A DNA stretch of 64,000 nt from Cyanophora paradoxa (GCA_004431415.1 QPMI01000054.1:372001-436000), one strand, 5' to 3'; counted from the stretch's first letter, positions 39,958 to 51,612 are shown. The notes: generated by a model from the letters alone, not told the origin. Translations and numbers: made by a program.

Positions 39958-42030
39958 GTGGCACCGCAGCAGCACGCCAGTGAGCCCCGGCGACTCCGAG
40001 GTCGCTCGGAGCATCAGTCTGAATTCGAAGCAGCGCTATCCGCGTTCGCCGCGCCGTCCAGCGATGATGGTGCTCGAGCGCTGCGGATGAGTCACAGCTA
40101 CGCGACGGCGGGGGCGCTCGCTCCGGCGCTGGCGGTGCCTCCGCCCGCGCCCCCGCCCCCGCCAGCGCCGGTTGCGGCTCCGGCAGCTGCAGCGCAAGCG
40201 GCTCCAGCAGGCGCAGCGGCGGCATCGACGGCGCATGCGGCCGCGCCCGGCGCGAGGCCCGCGAACGGGCGCCCGCGCCCGGCGGTGGCCGTCGACAGCG
40301 TCTGGGCGTGCCAGAAGTTCTCGTACAGGGAGATCGAGGAGCTGACTGGCCGCTTCGAGAGCGAGATCGGCCGCGGCGCCTACGGATGCGTCTACAGGTG
40401 CGATCCGGATCCCACCGCGCTCCGCCGGCGCTCCGCCGGCAGGCGCGGGCGACGGAGGGGGCGCAGGGGGCGGTGGCGGGGCCGGGAGCTGGCGGTGAAG
40501 CGGCTGGACGCGGCGCTGAGCGCCGACGTGGCGCGCTCCGTGAGCGAGGCCGAGATCCGCGTCCTCAGCGGCCTCCACCACCCGAACCTCCTCGAGGCGC
40601 CCGCCCCGCCCGCCCCGCCCGCCCCGCCCGCCCCGCCCTCCTCACGGGCAGCAGCTGGTGGGGTACGCGGGGCGGAGGGCCCGCCGGAGGCCCGCACGCC
40701 GCCCTGCCTCGTCTACGTGCTAGCCCCCAACGGCAACCTGCGGGCGCGCCCCGCCGCCGCCGCCCGCCCGCCCGCCCGCACGCCGCCGGCGCCTGACGGA
40801 GCGCAGGACGCGCTGGGACGCACGGGGTACGCGGACCGGATGCGAGTCGCCATCGGCGTCGCGCGCGGCCTGGCCTTCATGCACTGCGCCAAGGCCCGCC
40901 CCGCCCCGCCCCTCGCGCCGCCCCTCGGCCGCCGAGCGGGGGCCGCGCGCGCAGCCGTCGCCGGTGTGCCACCGGGACATCAAGCCGGAGAACATCCTCC
41001 TGGACGCCCGCATGAACCCCCTCATCGGCGGTCCCCGCCCCGCCCGCCCCGCAGCCGCCGCGCCGCTGAGAGGCGCGGGCCGCGCAGACGCCGGCCTCTC
41101 GCGGCTGATGCCGGCGCGCGAGCTCAGCACCCGCGTCTCCTCCGCCGTCGAGGGTTCGCCCCCGCCCGCTTCGCCCGCCCCGCCCCGCCCGCCCGGGCTC
41201 GACCGCCCCGCCCCGCCCCGCCCCGCCGCAGGCTGCTTCCCTACCTCTGCCCGACTACTTCCGGTGCCGCGCCCCGCCCCGTCCCCGCCCCGGCGAGCGG
41301 GCGCGACGCGGGCGGGCGCAGGACGGGCAGCTGACGCTGCGGGCCGACGTCTACTCCTTCGGCGTCGTGCGCCCCCGCGGGGCGCCCCGGGCCGGGAGAG
41401 GCGCGGGGGCGGGCGGGCCGGGCGGCGTGGTGAGCCGGGCGGGCGGGGGGGCGGCAGGTGCTGCTGGAGCTCGTCTCGGGCCTGCGCGCCGTCGACCGCG
41501 CCCGCAAGCCCGTCTACCTCGTCGACTTCGCCAAGGTACCCCCCGCCCCTCGCGTCTCCTTCCTGTACCCCCCTCTCACGAGCTCGGGCAGGCGTACCTG
41601 CGGGAGCGCGGCGGCCTTAACCGCGCCTTCGTCGAGACCCCGCGCCTCGACGGGCTCGTCGACCCCCGGTACCCCCCCAGCGAACGTTTTTTCGATCACC
41701 GTACCCCCGTCCCTGACCCCCTGCCCCCGTCCCAGGGTGCAGGACTTCCCCGTCCTGTGGATCCAGGGGTGCCTGAAGCTCGCCCTTGAGTGCGCCGTAC
41801 CCGGCCGGGCGCCCGCCGCGGCGCCGACGTACCCCTCTGCCGCCTCAGATGCGTCCGCTCGTCGCCTGAGCGCCGCCCCGAGATGGCCGGTGCCCTCGCC
41901 CGGCGCCGCGTACCCCTCCTGCCCCTCACCCCCCGGCCAGCCGTGCTGCGCACCCTGGTGGTGCTGCGCCGGCTGAACACGGTGGCTCTCTCGCGCTCCC
42001 TCGCCGCCCTCCGCGGGCACCAGCCCCTCC
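39958..42030 (+). CDS. RLK/Pelle-type protein kinase with many short introns
   Basis: The Pro/Ala-rich N-terminus is followed by SVWACQKFSYREIEELTGRF, the classic lead-in of plant-type receptor-like kinases. Kinase motifs in order: glycine loop IGRGAYGCVYR (near 40367), VAIK-type LAVKRLD, helix C EAEIRVLSGLHHPNLL, catalytic loop CHRDIKPENILLD (40965-41005), DAGLSRL in place of DFG (near 41088), RADVYSFGVVLLELVSGL (subdomain IX) and RRPEMA...LRTLVVLRRLN (subdomain XI, about 41900-41985). Introns are short and very C/G-rich (CCCGCCCCG runs). No signal peptide or ectodomain is visible, so a cytoplasmic kinase is likely. Exon borders are approximate, and the gene may continue into the next feature. 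Confidence 0.75.
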
Positions 42031-42094
42031 CGCTCGTGCGCGCGTACCCCCTCGCCCCTCCGGCCACTCACCGTTACCGTTACCCCCCCGCAGG

Positions 42095-44395
42095 AGACGC
42101 AGCCGCCGGGCAGCCCGGGGCCGCGCGAGGCGGGGGACGAGCGGCGCCCGAGCTCCGGCGGCGGCGCCGGGTGCGCCGCCGCCCCAGACGGCCCCTGTAC
42201 CCCGCCGATCGCGCCGCGCCCAGGCTGGGCGAGCTGGACGCGGCGGGCTCGGTGCGGGACTCGGCGCACGACCTTGAGACCCGCGGCGCCATCTCCGCCT
42301 GCGTCCCCGTGCGCCCCCGCACCCTGCGAGCCCCCCGCCCGTACCCCCGCGGGCGACCGTACCCCCCCCCCCCAGGAGCTGCCGGGGAGCGTGGCGGCGT
42401 CGGTGGAGGGCCACCTGAGGACGACGGACCCCGTGCAGCGCCTCCTCGGCACCGTCCGCCCCCGCCGCCCGCGGCCCCAACGCGCTCGAGCCCCTCACCC
42501 CGCACCCTCTCCCCGCCAGATCCCCGACGTCGCCCAACAGCTCGCCCAGGCGCGCCCCGCCCCGGCCCCGGCCCCCGCCCGCCCGGCCGCCTCGGAGCGA
42601 GCGAACTACGCGGGCAGTTCACGGGGGCGGTGCTGGTGGCGCTGGCGCTGCACGTGCCGGCGCCGCCGGCCGTCGCCGCCGCCCTCCACGCCGCCTGCCT
42701 CCGCGAGGCCCACGCCGCCCGCCCGGGCCCCAGCTCGCCGTCCGCTGCCCCCTCCCCGCCCCCTCCTCCGCCGCCCCGCCCCGTTAACGTTCACCCCCCG
42801 GCAGGCCTGGTGCCGCCTCACCGACGCCGCCCTGGAGGTGCGCGCCCGCGCCCCGCCCCGGGCGGCCGCCGCCGCGCCTCAAAGCGGGCGGCGCGGGCCC
42901 CAGTACCTGCCGTTCACGGGGTGGTGGCGCGGCTGCGGGCGACGGGCGCCGCCGAGTTCGCCCGCGCCGTCCTCCGCCTCCGCAACAACTCCGCCCTCGT
43001 CCGCCCGCCCCCGCCCGCCCCGCCCCGCCCGCCCCGCCTCGAGCTGGCCCCGCGGCAGTTCCCGTTCTCGTGCGGGGCGGACGCGGGGGCGCTGCGGGAG
43101 GTGGACGCCGCCCTCCGCGCCGCCCTCGCCGCCCTCGTCGACCTCCTCCGCGAGCACGGCCCGCCCGCGCCCCGGCCCCGCCCCTGCCGCCCCGCCTTGT
43201 GACGCTTCCCCGCGCGCCTCAGTGCTCTTTGCCGCGGGCCGCCCGGGGCCCCTTCCGCCCCGTCTGCGGCCTCCCCGTCCTCGACCCCGCCCCGCCGACG
43301 CGAGGCCCGCCCGCCCCCTCCCCCTCGAGGGATGCACCCCGGGCGACTCTGAGGGCGGCGCAGGCGGCGGGCGCGTGGCGGCGCTGGAGGCGCGCTGGCG
43401 GGCGGAGGGGCGCCCGCCCCTCGCCCCGCACCACGTCTACCTCGCCCGCGCCGACGGCGGCGAGCTCATGCCGGCAGGCCCGCCTGCCCCGCTCCCCCTG
43501 CCCCTCTCGTTGCTCACGTACCCCGCTGAGAGCGTCGTACCCCGCAGCCTGATCGGGGCGGTGGATCTGTTCCCCTTCCTCTTCGCGGAGGCCCTGCTGG
43601 GCGCCGGGAGGGGGCCGGAGGCGGGAGAGCTCGAGGCGCCGGCGGGGGCGCGGGGGCGGGCCCCGGGGCGGCGGGGCGGCCCCGGCCCCGTCCCCGCAGC
43701 GCGAGCGCGTCGCCGCCTTCCACCACATGGAGGTGCGCCCCCCCGGGGCCCGGGGGCCCCTCTCTGGATCTGTCAGACGTGATGCTTGTCATTCACGAGA
43801 AGTCATCGTTGAATTTAAGAAGCCTAGACTGAGCGTTTCCGCGCCCGTTCCGTGCGGCCCGCCATGCGCCGGCCTCCGACGCCGCGCGGGGCGGGGCAGG
43901 AGGTGGCGGAGGACCGGCGGCTGGCGCCCGTCTTCTGCTGCTTCTCGGGGGCCCCGCCCCTCTACAAGAGCTTCCGGAGGTCCCCCCCGCCCCGCCCCGC
44001 CCCTCGGAGGGCTCCTTTCCCTCCTGTCGCCCCTGACGCGGGGCGCGGGGCGCAGGGTGGACCCCGAGGACGGCCCGCACCCCGTGCTCGCCAGCCCCCT
44101 CTTCGCCCCCCTCGCCCGCCCGCCCCCGCCGGCCGCGGCGACCGGGCCCGGGCCCCCCGCGAGCCCCTCCTCCCCGCCCCCGCCCCCGCCCCGGCCCCGG
44201 CCCCGCCTTCCCCCAGCGCTCGCCCCCGCCCTCCCGCCGGCCCTACTAGCACGAGCCGACGTCCCCGCCGGGACCATCTGTTACTCGAGAGCATTCGCGT
44301 CTGACTCTTCGGTCGATGAACGACACGTCAATGCAGACAGTCTATTGAAAAAGATAGACGAGAGTGCGGCCAGAAGAGAAGAGAGCGGGGCCTAG
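42095..44395 (+). CDS. Multi-exon gene of unknown function (or C-terminal extension of the kinase)
   Basis: Not recognised. Exon-like pieces separated by CCGCCCC-rich introns read LGELDAAGSVRDSAHDLETR, ELPGSVAASVEGHLRTTDPV, FTGAVLVALALHVPAPP, FARAVLRLRNNSALV, ALREVDAALRAALAALVDLL, ALEARWRAEGRPPLAPHHVY, SLIGAVDLFPFLFAEALLG and SDVMLVIHEKSSLNLRSLD (stop at about 43836). A further piece, SSVDERHVNADSLLKKIDES, ends at 44395, end to end with the next gene. Mostly helical; no catalytic motif. One or two genes may be present here. Confidence 0.35.
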
Positions 44396-45818
44396 GCGCT
44401 GCGCTTGGTCTCCTCCTCGGCGTAGGGGTTGCGGGCCGGCTCGAGCTTCTCGAGGACGGCCTTGAGCCCAAGGTAGAGCATCGCCGACTGCGCCCCCGCG
44501 TTGCTCGCGAAGCTCGCCACTGCCGTGCGAGTGAGCTTCTGGGCGGGGCAGGGGGGCGGGCCCGGGGTACAGCGCGCACCGAGGAGGAGCTGGACGAGGG
44601 CGGCGGAGACGAGCTCCTGGGAGCCCTGCTCCTCCGCGATCTTGTTCGTGATGCTCGTCAGCGCCGTCGTGATAAGCTGCGGCGCGGTGAGCCGTCGGGG
44701 GTGCGGATGCGGAGCACGGGGGGTACCGCACCTCCAGGATGTCGTAGCCCAGGATGACACCCACGAACTGCAGCTGGCAGAAGAGCCCCAGCGTCTTCAG
44801 CGCCTGGGGGTACGGGTCGGAGCGGTAGGGGGGTACAGCGGTGGCGCAATCCGGACCGTGGCGGCTGGCCAGAGTGCGACAAAAGGCAGCTTCCGCCTCA
44901 TCCTGCGGGGGGGCCGCTCGAGGGGGGTACGGCGCGGAAGAGGCGGGGGGCACGGCGCACCCGAAGCCGTAGACGACGCTGAGGGGCCCGACGGTGAGGA
45001 GGAACTTGAAGCCAAGGGTGGGCCCCCCGAACGTGAAGCACATCTGCGCGCCGCGGCTCGCGCGAGGCGGGGCGGGGCGCGGGCGGGGCTGGGGGGAGGG
45101 CGCGGGCGCGGCGCACGATGGAGCCGACGACCATAGTGGAGAGGTACTCGCGCGGGCCGTGCCGGATCGCCGCCAGCGCGGGCGGCGCTGCGGCCCCCGC
45201 CATGATCGCGATGTCGCTCGGAGAAGGAACGACCTTCGCGATCTGCGCGCGGCGTCGGCGTCGGCGCCGGCGCACCCCCGCCGCGGGCCCCTGAGTTCGC
45301 ACTGCGTAAAGCACGGCACTCGTTGACGCGAGCATCGCGCTCTCGACGATTGGCAGCGCCGCCGCGAACGCGTCGGCGTCCGGCCCGACGCGCCGCGGAG
45401 CGTCGTCGATCTCCGCGGCGTTTTGAAAGCGGTCGGGCGGCGGCGGCGTCGGCTCGCCGGGCGAGTCGGCGCGGCGCGGGGGCCGCCGCCCCTCCCGCAC
45501 GGCCTCCAGGTCCCTCATTAGCTGCTCCGCCCGCCGCACGCCCTGCCGCTGGACGGCGGCGGCGGGCGGCGCCTGCGGCTCGGCTGCATCGAGCTCCTGG
45601 GCCGCGGGCTGCGCGGGGACGCTCGGCCGCTCCTCCAGCTCGCAGCTCCACACGAGGCGGACCGGCCGCGCGGCTCGGGCGCCGCTCGGGAGACGCCGCA
45701 CGCGCTCATGATTTGCGGCGCCTACGCGCTGGCGGCCGAGCGAGAATGATCCGACGCCCCCGCACAGCGAGAGCGGCACCGCGCACACGCCGAACGCCGG
45801 CGCCGGACCGCTGGCCAT
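44392..45818 (-). CDS. Multi-exon membrane-type protein, unknown
   Basis: Starts MASGPAPAFGVCAVPLSLCG, a hydrophobic, Ser/Gly-rich leader that could be an organelle presequence. A charged, Pro-rich region follows, then FAAALPIVESAMLASTSAVL. Later exons are hydrophobic: SDIAIMAGAAAPPALAAIRH, MCFTFGGPTLGFKFLLTVGP, KTLGLFCQLQFVGVILGYDI, LITTALTSITNKIAEEQGSQ, KLTRTAVASFASNAGAQSAM. It ends ...NPYAEEETKRSA at the TAG at 44392-44394. The last intron (GTGCGCG...CCGCCCAG, near 44537-44582) is a clean GT-AG example. It probably has several membrane or amphipathic segments. Family not recognised; 3' end to 3' end with the preceding gene. Confidence 0.5.
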
Positions 45819-45956
45819 ACGGTGGTCGGATACTGTACCCCCCGCTTCTGCCTTCACCTCAATTCGAGCTCGAGGCAGGTGTGAGGAGAGAATCAAAACG
45901 CGGGTCGACGTTATCGGCTTCAGCTTCAAGGAGCGGCACAGCAGAGGCGGGCGGGG

Positions 45957-48119
45957 CTAGGAGAAGCTCTGGAGGCCCGGGGCGCGCCGCTCCTGCAGGG
46001 CCGCAGCCTCGGCCGCCAGCGAGGGGCCCCGCGGCGCCGGCCCCCGCCCCGACAGCCACGCGCTGAACGACGCCGGCCGCTGCTGCTGCCGGCTGCGGGC
46101 GGCGTGGAGACGGGGGCCGGGCGGAGGCGGAGGCCGGGCGGGAGGGGGCGCGGTGGCGGCCCGCGGGGCGGAGTTGAGGGCGGGTCGGGGCCGGGGAGAA
46201 GGAGGCGGGGCGCCAGAGCCCCTGCCCCAGCCGTCAAAAGAGCCGCTGGAGCGCACCGAGCGGCCCGCCCACGCGTCGAACTCGCCGCTCGCGGGGCCTG
46301 CGGCGGCCGCGGCGGCCGCGGGCGGGGGCGCCGGCGGGGCGGTGCGGGCGCGGGAGGCCGGGGCGGAGGCGGAGGCGGAGGGGGCGGTGGCGGTGGCGGG
46401 GCGGGAGGGGCGGCGGGAGGAGCCCGGGGTGAGGCCGGAGAGGCGGGAGCGGCTGCCGGGCGGGAGCCGTGGCTCGAGGGCGGGCGCACGGTCTCCAGCT
46501 CCGCGTACGCGATCTGCTCCGCCTTGCGGCTCCCGGCCGCAGCAGCCGCGGCAGCGCCGGCGCCAGCGCGCCCAGGGGGGGCGGCGGCAGGCTCCCGGGC
46601 ACGGGGCCGCCCGGCAGCAGAGGGGCGGAGAGGGGCCGGGCCGGCGGGGGCGGGGGGAGCGCGGGGGGCTTCCGAGGGGACAGCTGCGACGGCTGCCAGG
46701 ACTATCAGCGGGGGCTGCGCAAGCAGGTGGGGGCGAGAGGGGTACCGGAATGGGAGGGGGCCCGCTGGGGGGCCCGAAGTGGGAACTCTTCCCCGTGGAA
46801 CCGAACCGGTCCCCGGCCTCCACGTCGAACTCCCCCGGGCTGCGGGGTACGTGAATCTCGGGCCGCAGGGGCACGAGCAGCCGCGGCCGGGGCCGCGCAC
46901 CCGGCGCCGCCCTGGCGGATGGCAGCGTAGAGGGCGAACGGCCCCCCGTTGAACCGATCCAGCGTGTCTGCTCCGAAGTTAGCGACGGGTACGCGCTCCC
47001 TGACCGTCTCCAGCCGCGGATCCAGGGGCCTCTGCGGGGGGCGTAAGGTTTCTGCGTCAACCCGGGGGGGGGGAGGAAGCTGAGGGGGGGTACCATCTCG
47101 TCGTAGTAGGACTTCGCGGGGTCGGACGAGGAGGGCCGGGGGGGCGCCCACGCGATGGCGCCCCTCGAGCCGGCCCCCAGCGGCTCGCCGGGGGCCCCGG
47201 GGTACGAGCCCGGGCCCGGGGTGAGGGGCCCGGGGGACGGGAAGCGGGGGGAGGAGGGCATGAAGGGGGACTGCGGCCGCTCGCGGGTGGGGGAGAGGTT
47301 GGGGATCAGGTAGGGGGTACCGGGGGCCTCGGGGGGCCGGGAGGAGGGGGCGGAGGGGGGCCGGTACTTGACGGCGGCGGGGTGCGGGGGCGGGACGGGT
47401 ACGTCGAAGGCGCCGGGGGCGCTGGGGCTGTAGACGGCCCACTGGTGGGGGAAGAGGGAGACGGGGCGCCCACCCTCGGTCCGCGAGGGGGCGCGCTCCG
47501 GGCCCGCGAAGGAGAAGGCGGGCGGCGCGGGGCGCACGGCCCCGAGCCTCACGTCGTAGGGCGGGGGCGTGGCGTTCGGGTCGGCCCCCGGCGGCGCTGC
47601 GGACCCCGAGGCGACCGGCAGCTGCCAGGGGACGCCCCGCCGCGGCTCCTCCGGCAGGTCGTAGGCGCCCGGGGCCGGCGTGACGCGCCGCGGCGGCGGG
47701 TCCGGGAAGCGAGGCTCCGAGACGAAGGTAGCCGCCGGCGAGCGCGGACGGACGGCGGCGTCTGCCGTCGGGCTGAGGAAGGGGATGGGCGCCTCGGCGC
47801 GCCGCGGGCTTCGCGGGGCGCGGGGCGGGTGAGCGAACGACGCGGACGCGCGCGACAGGACAGGCGGGGCAGGGCAGGCGCACGAGGGGTGCGGCTGGGC
47901 GAACTTGATGGCGACGGGGGCCGGGGGCAGCGGGGGCGGGTGGAAGGAGCCCGGCGACGACTCCCGCGCGACCTCGAGCTGGTGGGGGAAGAGCGCGACG
48001 CCGTTGGTCACCGCGCGCTTCTCCAGCCGCGGCGCCGGCGAGATGCGCGTGAAGGCCGCGTTCTCCCGCGTCGCCGCGAGGGCGGAGGCGAGGTCCCGCG
48101 GCGGCTCCTCCGGCGGCAT
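45957..48119 (-). CDS. SHIPPO/STPGR-like repeat protein, probably flagellar
   Basis: The chosen start MPPEEPPRDLASALAATREN is at 48119; an upstream in-frame ATG at 48233 is possible. The protein is very Pro-rich with repeated Pro-Gly-x-Tyr/Phe motifs of the SHIPPO type: SSPGSFHPPPLP, TPAPGAYDLPEEP, SAPGAFDVPVPPP, TPGPGSYPGAPG, SPGEFDVEAGDRFGSTGKSS. Each is followed by a Phe-Ser/His-Phe-type segment. Such repeats occur in ODF3/CIMAP-family axonemal proteins that line flagellar microtubules. VALFPHQLEVARESSPGSF and VSLFPHQWAVYSPSAPGAF are clear internal duplicates. The C-terminal third (below about 46700) lies in several frames with introns and ends ...APGLQSFS. Confidence 0.6.
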   Translation of the reverse strand: MPPEEPPRDLASALAATRENAAFTRISPAPRLEKRAVTNGVALFPHQLEVARESSPGSFHPPPLPPAPVAIKFAQPHPSCACPAPPVLSRASASFAHPPRAPRSPRRAEAPIPFLSPTADAAVRPRSPAATFVSEPRFPDPPPRRVTPAPGAYDLPEEPRRGVPWQLPVASGSAAPPGADPNATPPPYDVRLGAVRPAPPAFSFAGPERAPSRTEGGRPVSLFPHQWAVYSPSAPGAFDVPVPPPHPAAVKYRPPSAPSSRPPEAPGTPYLIPNLSPTRERPQSPFMPSSPRFPSPGPLTPGPGSYPGAPGEPLGAGSRGAIAWAPPRPSSSDPAKSYYDEMVPPLSFLPPPGLTQKPYAPRRGPWIRGWRRSGSAYPSLTSEQTRWIGSTGGRSPSTLPSARAAPGARPRPRLLVPLRPEIHVPRSPGEFDVEAGDRFGSTGKSSHFGPPSGPPPIPVPLSPPPACAAPADSPGSRRSCPLGSPPRSPRPRRPGPSPPLCCRAAPCPGACRRPPWARWRRRCRGCCGREPQGGADRVRGAGDRAPALEPRLPPGSRSRLSGLTPGSSRRPSRPATATAPSASASAPASRARTAPPAPPPAAAAAAAGPASGEFDAWAGRSVRSSGSFDGWGRGSGAPPPSPRPRPALNSAPRAATAPPPARPPPPPGPRLHAARSRQQQRPASFSAWLSGRGPAPRGPSLAAEAAALQERRAPGLQSFS

Positions 48120-48570
48120 CGCTCGCTGTGGGTAAACGACGCTCGCGGGGGGCCGCCGCTTCCAACGCCGATTGCCTGGCCAGGTCGCTGGCCAGGACGC
48201 TGGCCTCGCCCACGCCGGGGTCAAATCGATCAACGGCGCTCGGCCACTTGAAGCGCGGTCGCGGATGTGCTTGAAGCTTGCTAAACGCTCTCTAGAAGCG
48301 CCAGCAGAGGTGCACGGAGGCCGCTTCAGAGAAGTGCCATGAAGCTAATCTGGGCGGCGCGCCGAAGATCTGCTGGGCGAGCGCGGCGAAGCTAAGCGTA
48401 AAGCTTAAGCTGCGCTGCTGCCCGTTAGCGCTGTCGCAGCTAGCTTTTGTACATGTGGCCGCGCTCTACAATGTATTCAAGACGCGGGGTCGAATCCTGC
48501 CAATCCGGCTTTAGCGTGCCCTGCATATATACGCATGCGGCAGTTGCGGCGAGCTCGGAGCGATTGCGAG
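48120..48570. other. Intergenic between SHIPPO-like gene and DPH7
   Basis: No gene seen. Holds the presumed 5' region of the SHIPPO-like gene. A tRNA T-arm-like string near 48487 has no supporting cloverleaf. Confidence 0.4.
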
Positions 48571-50213
48571 TCAGGGCGGTACAGGCTCGGCCCACAGATG
48601 GAGGCTGCGGTCGTAGAAGGAGCAGCTCGCGAGGAGGCTAGGGACCTCCCCCGCTGCCCCCTCGAGCTCCCCCGTGGCCGCCGCCCCCGCCCCCGCCCAG
48701 CTCCAGTCGAGCCCGTACGCCAGCTGGTTCGGTCCGTGCTCCCGGTGCTCCCCCACGCTCTCCACGCTCGGGCCTGCCGCGGCGTTAGCTTCAGAAGCCG
48801 GCCAGCTGCAGGGCACGACTGCGAACCGCCCTCGTCGAAGCGCAGGACGTGGCACCCGTAGTGCATGCACGCCGCCGCAAGGGTCTCGGGGCGCCTGGGA
48901 CTGGGGTGCCACCGGATCCGCCTGGGTACGCGGTGAGACTGACCTCGGGCAGGAGGGTACGGGGAAGCGCGGACCAGACGCCGCCGCCGAGTGCCGCGGT
49001 GCAGAGCGGCCTCCGCATGGCTCTCGTGTCCCACACCCGAAGCGACTCGTCGTAGCTGGGGGTACGCGATTCAGAGGGTGGGGGTGGGGAACGGGTGGAG
49101 AAACAGGCGAACCTCCCTGATGCCAGAATATGCTCCCTGTGCGGGCTCGAGGCTATGCTGCAGACTCCCGCGCCATGCCTGCGGGGTACAGGTCATCGGA
49201 GGGCTCGTGGGTTTACGGGGAGCCCCGCACTCTCGGCTGGTGAAGGTGGGGGTAGAGCAATCCGTGCGCAGGTCCCACCCTCGGAACAGCGCGTCATCGC
49301 CCCCTGGGCAACGGGGTTCGGCGGGGGTAAGGGTACAGGAGCCGCGTGCAGGGGGTACCGGAGTAGACGCTATGGGAGGCCCAGGAATCCCACGCGGCGA
49401 TCCAGGCCTCGAATCCGTGCGCGACCCAGTTCCGCGTCTTCCGAAGCTGCGCTCCCCCCCTCTCCAGCACCGAAACCGAGCCGTCGGAGTGGCTCACGAC
49501 CCTGCGCAGCGCGCTCAGCGGCGGCGCACGGGGGCGCGCGGGTCGGGGTATCGCAAGAGGCGCACGCGCTCATGCCACGGGGCTCCCAGCAGAGCGATAA
49601 GCACATGGATCCCTCTTCTGCAACGGGAAGGGACGAAAGGCGGCGCAGCGAGGGGCCGCCGCCCGCCTCGGCCAGCTCGTCGAGGTACACGCTCCCGTCC
49701 GCGCACGCGAGCGCAAGCAGCGCCCGCCCGTCATCGAGCACGGGGCACCTGCGAGCGCGCTCTCGTTTGCGGTGGCCGCGTGGGCCCTCCGCGCTCGTCG
49801 CACCATTTCAGGTCGAAGATGCCGGACGGGACTTCGCGCTCCTCCCGCGTCTCGAGCCCGAAGGAGCTGCAGGCAGGGTTGAACGATACGCAAGCGCTTG
49901 GAATGCGTCGCGAAATGCCCCGCCGCACCCGCCGCCGCCGCCGCGAACTTCGTACAGGTAACACCGCCCGATGCGGCTCTGCGGCTGCTTGCTGGAGCCC
50001 TCGCCGCCGTCGCTCCCGCCGGGCGCGGCGCCTGATGGTGGATGTAGACTGTTCAGAGCGCCGATCGGGGCCCGGGCCGCGCGTGGCGGTCTTACTTTCG
50101 TCGAGCTGGTAGTTCGCGCAGACCAGCAGCGCCCGATGCGGCTCGTGGGGACAGAACTCGCACGCGTCTGCGTTGTTCGCCGTCGTCGCCCGAGCCAGCG
50201 CCTTGAGCTGCAT
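48571..50213 (-). CDS. DPH7: DPH7-like WD40 protein (diphthine methyl ester hydrolase)
   Basis: Starts at 50213. The first exon contains [25 protein letters not shown], matching the DPH7/WDR85 N-terminus (domain opening with a Cys-Pro segment and an LL-C-YQL block). Further exons give WD40 blades: [70 protein letters not shown] (near 49030), [28 protein letters not shown] and [16 protein letters not shown] at the C-terminus. DPH7 removes the methyl ester from methylated diphthine before the amidation step of diphthamide synthesis on translation factor eEF2, in the cytosol. About eight short introns. It is divergent from the FUN14 gene, with about 100 bases between starts. Confidence 0.75.
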
Positions 50214-50316
50214 CGTCCAGTCGGGACAGTCGTCGCCAGTCGAAGCTAGGGGGGTAGCAGTCTAGGGGGGTAGCAGTCACGGTTCGCGGCCGACACCCAG
50301 CCGCAGCATTTTAGCC

Positions 50317-51470
50317 ATGCTCTTCGCTTCTGGGATGCGCGCGGTGGCCCTGGGACGTGCCGTGGGCGCGGCGGTGCACGTGGCGCCCGCGTCACGCTGT
50401 GCAGCGGCCTCTTCGGCCCGCTTCTCGGTGTCGGCGGCTCGGCCCGTGGTGCATGCGACCGCGACCGGCGCGACATCGTCGTTCGGCTCCGCGGCGGCTG
50501 TGGCTGCGGAGTCCGCTGGCGCACAGGGCGCGCAGGAGGCAGCAGCCATTAGCAAGCGGGCGCTGCTCCTGGCCTCCGCGCTCCTTTCGGCCGCCACTCT
50601 CGTCAGCCAATCCGAGGTACCAGCACTGCCGCTGCCGTTCACAGCGCCCGTGGCTGGGGCGCTGACAACGGCGTCGGGCTCAGGCCGATTGCGCGAAGGA
50701 TGACTCGTCCAAGGAGGGCGATGCGGTCATTGACATGATCGTCAAGCAGCTTGGTAACGCGGGGGTGAGTGTGCGTTGGTGGCGCTCCGCGGCTCGGTTC
50801 TGGCCGCCCGCTCTACCGACACGCCTTCGTGCGGCTGACCTGCGGCGCAACGCAGGGCTTCCTCGGCGAGAACGTTCACCACGTGGCGCCCGACGTGCGT
50901 TTTCGCTTTCGCGTGCTGCGGCGCCCGCCGCCAAGCCCGCCGCCGCCGAGCCCTCCCGCCGACCCGCGCGTCTCGGCAGGTCACTTTCGGGTTCCTTAGC
51001 GGCATCGCGGCTGGCTACGCTGGCAAGCAGATCGGCAAGTTATCTATGACCGCCTTGGGCCTCATCTTCATCGGACTCCAGGCGCGACTCTCGGATCAAA
51101 TTTCGCCGCACGCCTGCCCTAACGCCACCGCAGGTCTCCTCCCACTACGGGTATGTCTCGGTGAACTGGAACGAAATTAGCAAGTCGATGATGAAGCCCC
51201 TGGACGGTCCGCGGCACCCCGCGCGCGGCGTACTCTCGCCAGTGCTGATTTTCGAATGCGCAGTCAACGGCGACGGCAAGGTCGATAACCTCGACTATTC
51301 CATCATCGCCGACCGCGTCCTGCGAGTCCTCAAAGCCAACCGTGCGTTCGGGCCGCGGGCCGTCCGGCGGCCAGAGCATGACTCGCAGCTATATCAAACC
51401 TGACGCCCCCGCAGTGCCCGGCGCCGGCGGCTTCGGCGCCGGCGTGGCGATCGGCCTCAGGCTCGGCTAA
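50317..51470 (+). CDS. FUN14-domain mitochondrial protein with an EF-hand
   Basis: Starts MLFASGMRAVALGRAVGAAV with an Arg/Ala-rich, acid-poor leader typical of mitochondrial import. After a GT-AG intron it reads ADCAKDDSSKEGDAVIDMIV. The FUN14 core then follows: VTFGFLSGIAAGYAGKQIGK, MTALGLIFIGLQ, a GC-AG intron (51082-51133), and VSSHYGYVSVNWNEISKSM. A further GT-AG intron joins to VNGDGKVDNLDYS, a canonical EF-hand loop. The last exon GAGGFGAGVAIGLRLG matches the glycine-rich FUN14 C-terminus; TAA at 51468-51470. FUNDC1 proteins sit in the outer mitochondrial membrane and take part in mitophagy and ER contacts. An EF-hand inserted in the domain is not usual and suggests calcium control. 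Confidence 0.85.
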
Positions 51471-51612
51471 GCGCGCAAAGCTGTCCGTTAGCTCCAAGGC
51501 TCTAGCTATGGCCTTCTTCCTTGCGACTCGCACGGTTTCTGTTTTTTGTACATAATGGCTTTGCACTCTGCACGCCTACTAGCCGCGGGGCAGGACATTT
51601 CTGGCAGCACCC

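Noticed and set aside
48430-48510. tRNA gene suggested by GCGGGGTCGAATCCTGC
   Set aside because: Only a T-arm-like string is present. I could not fit an acceptor stem, D-arm and anticodon arm upstream.
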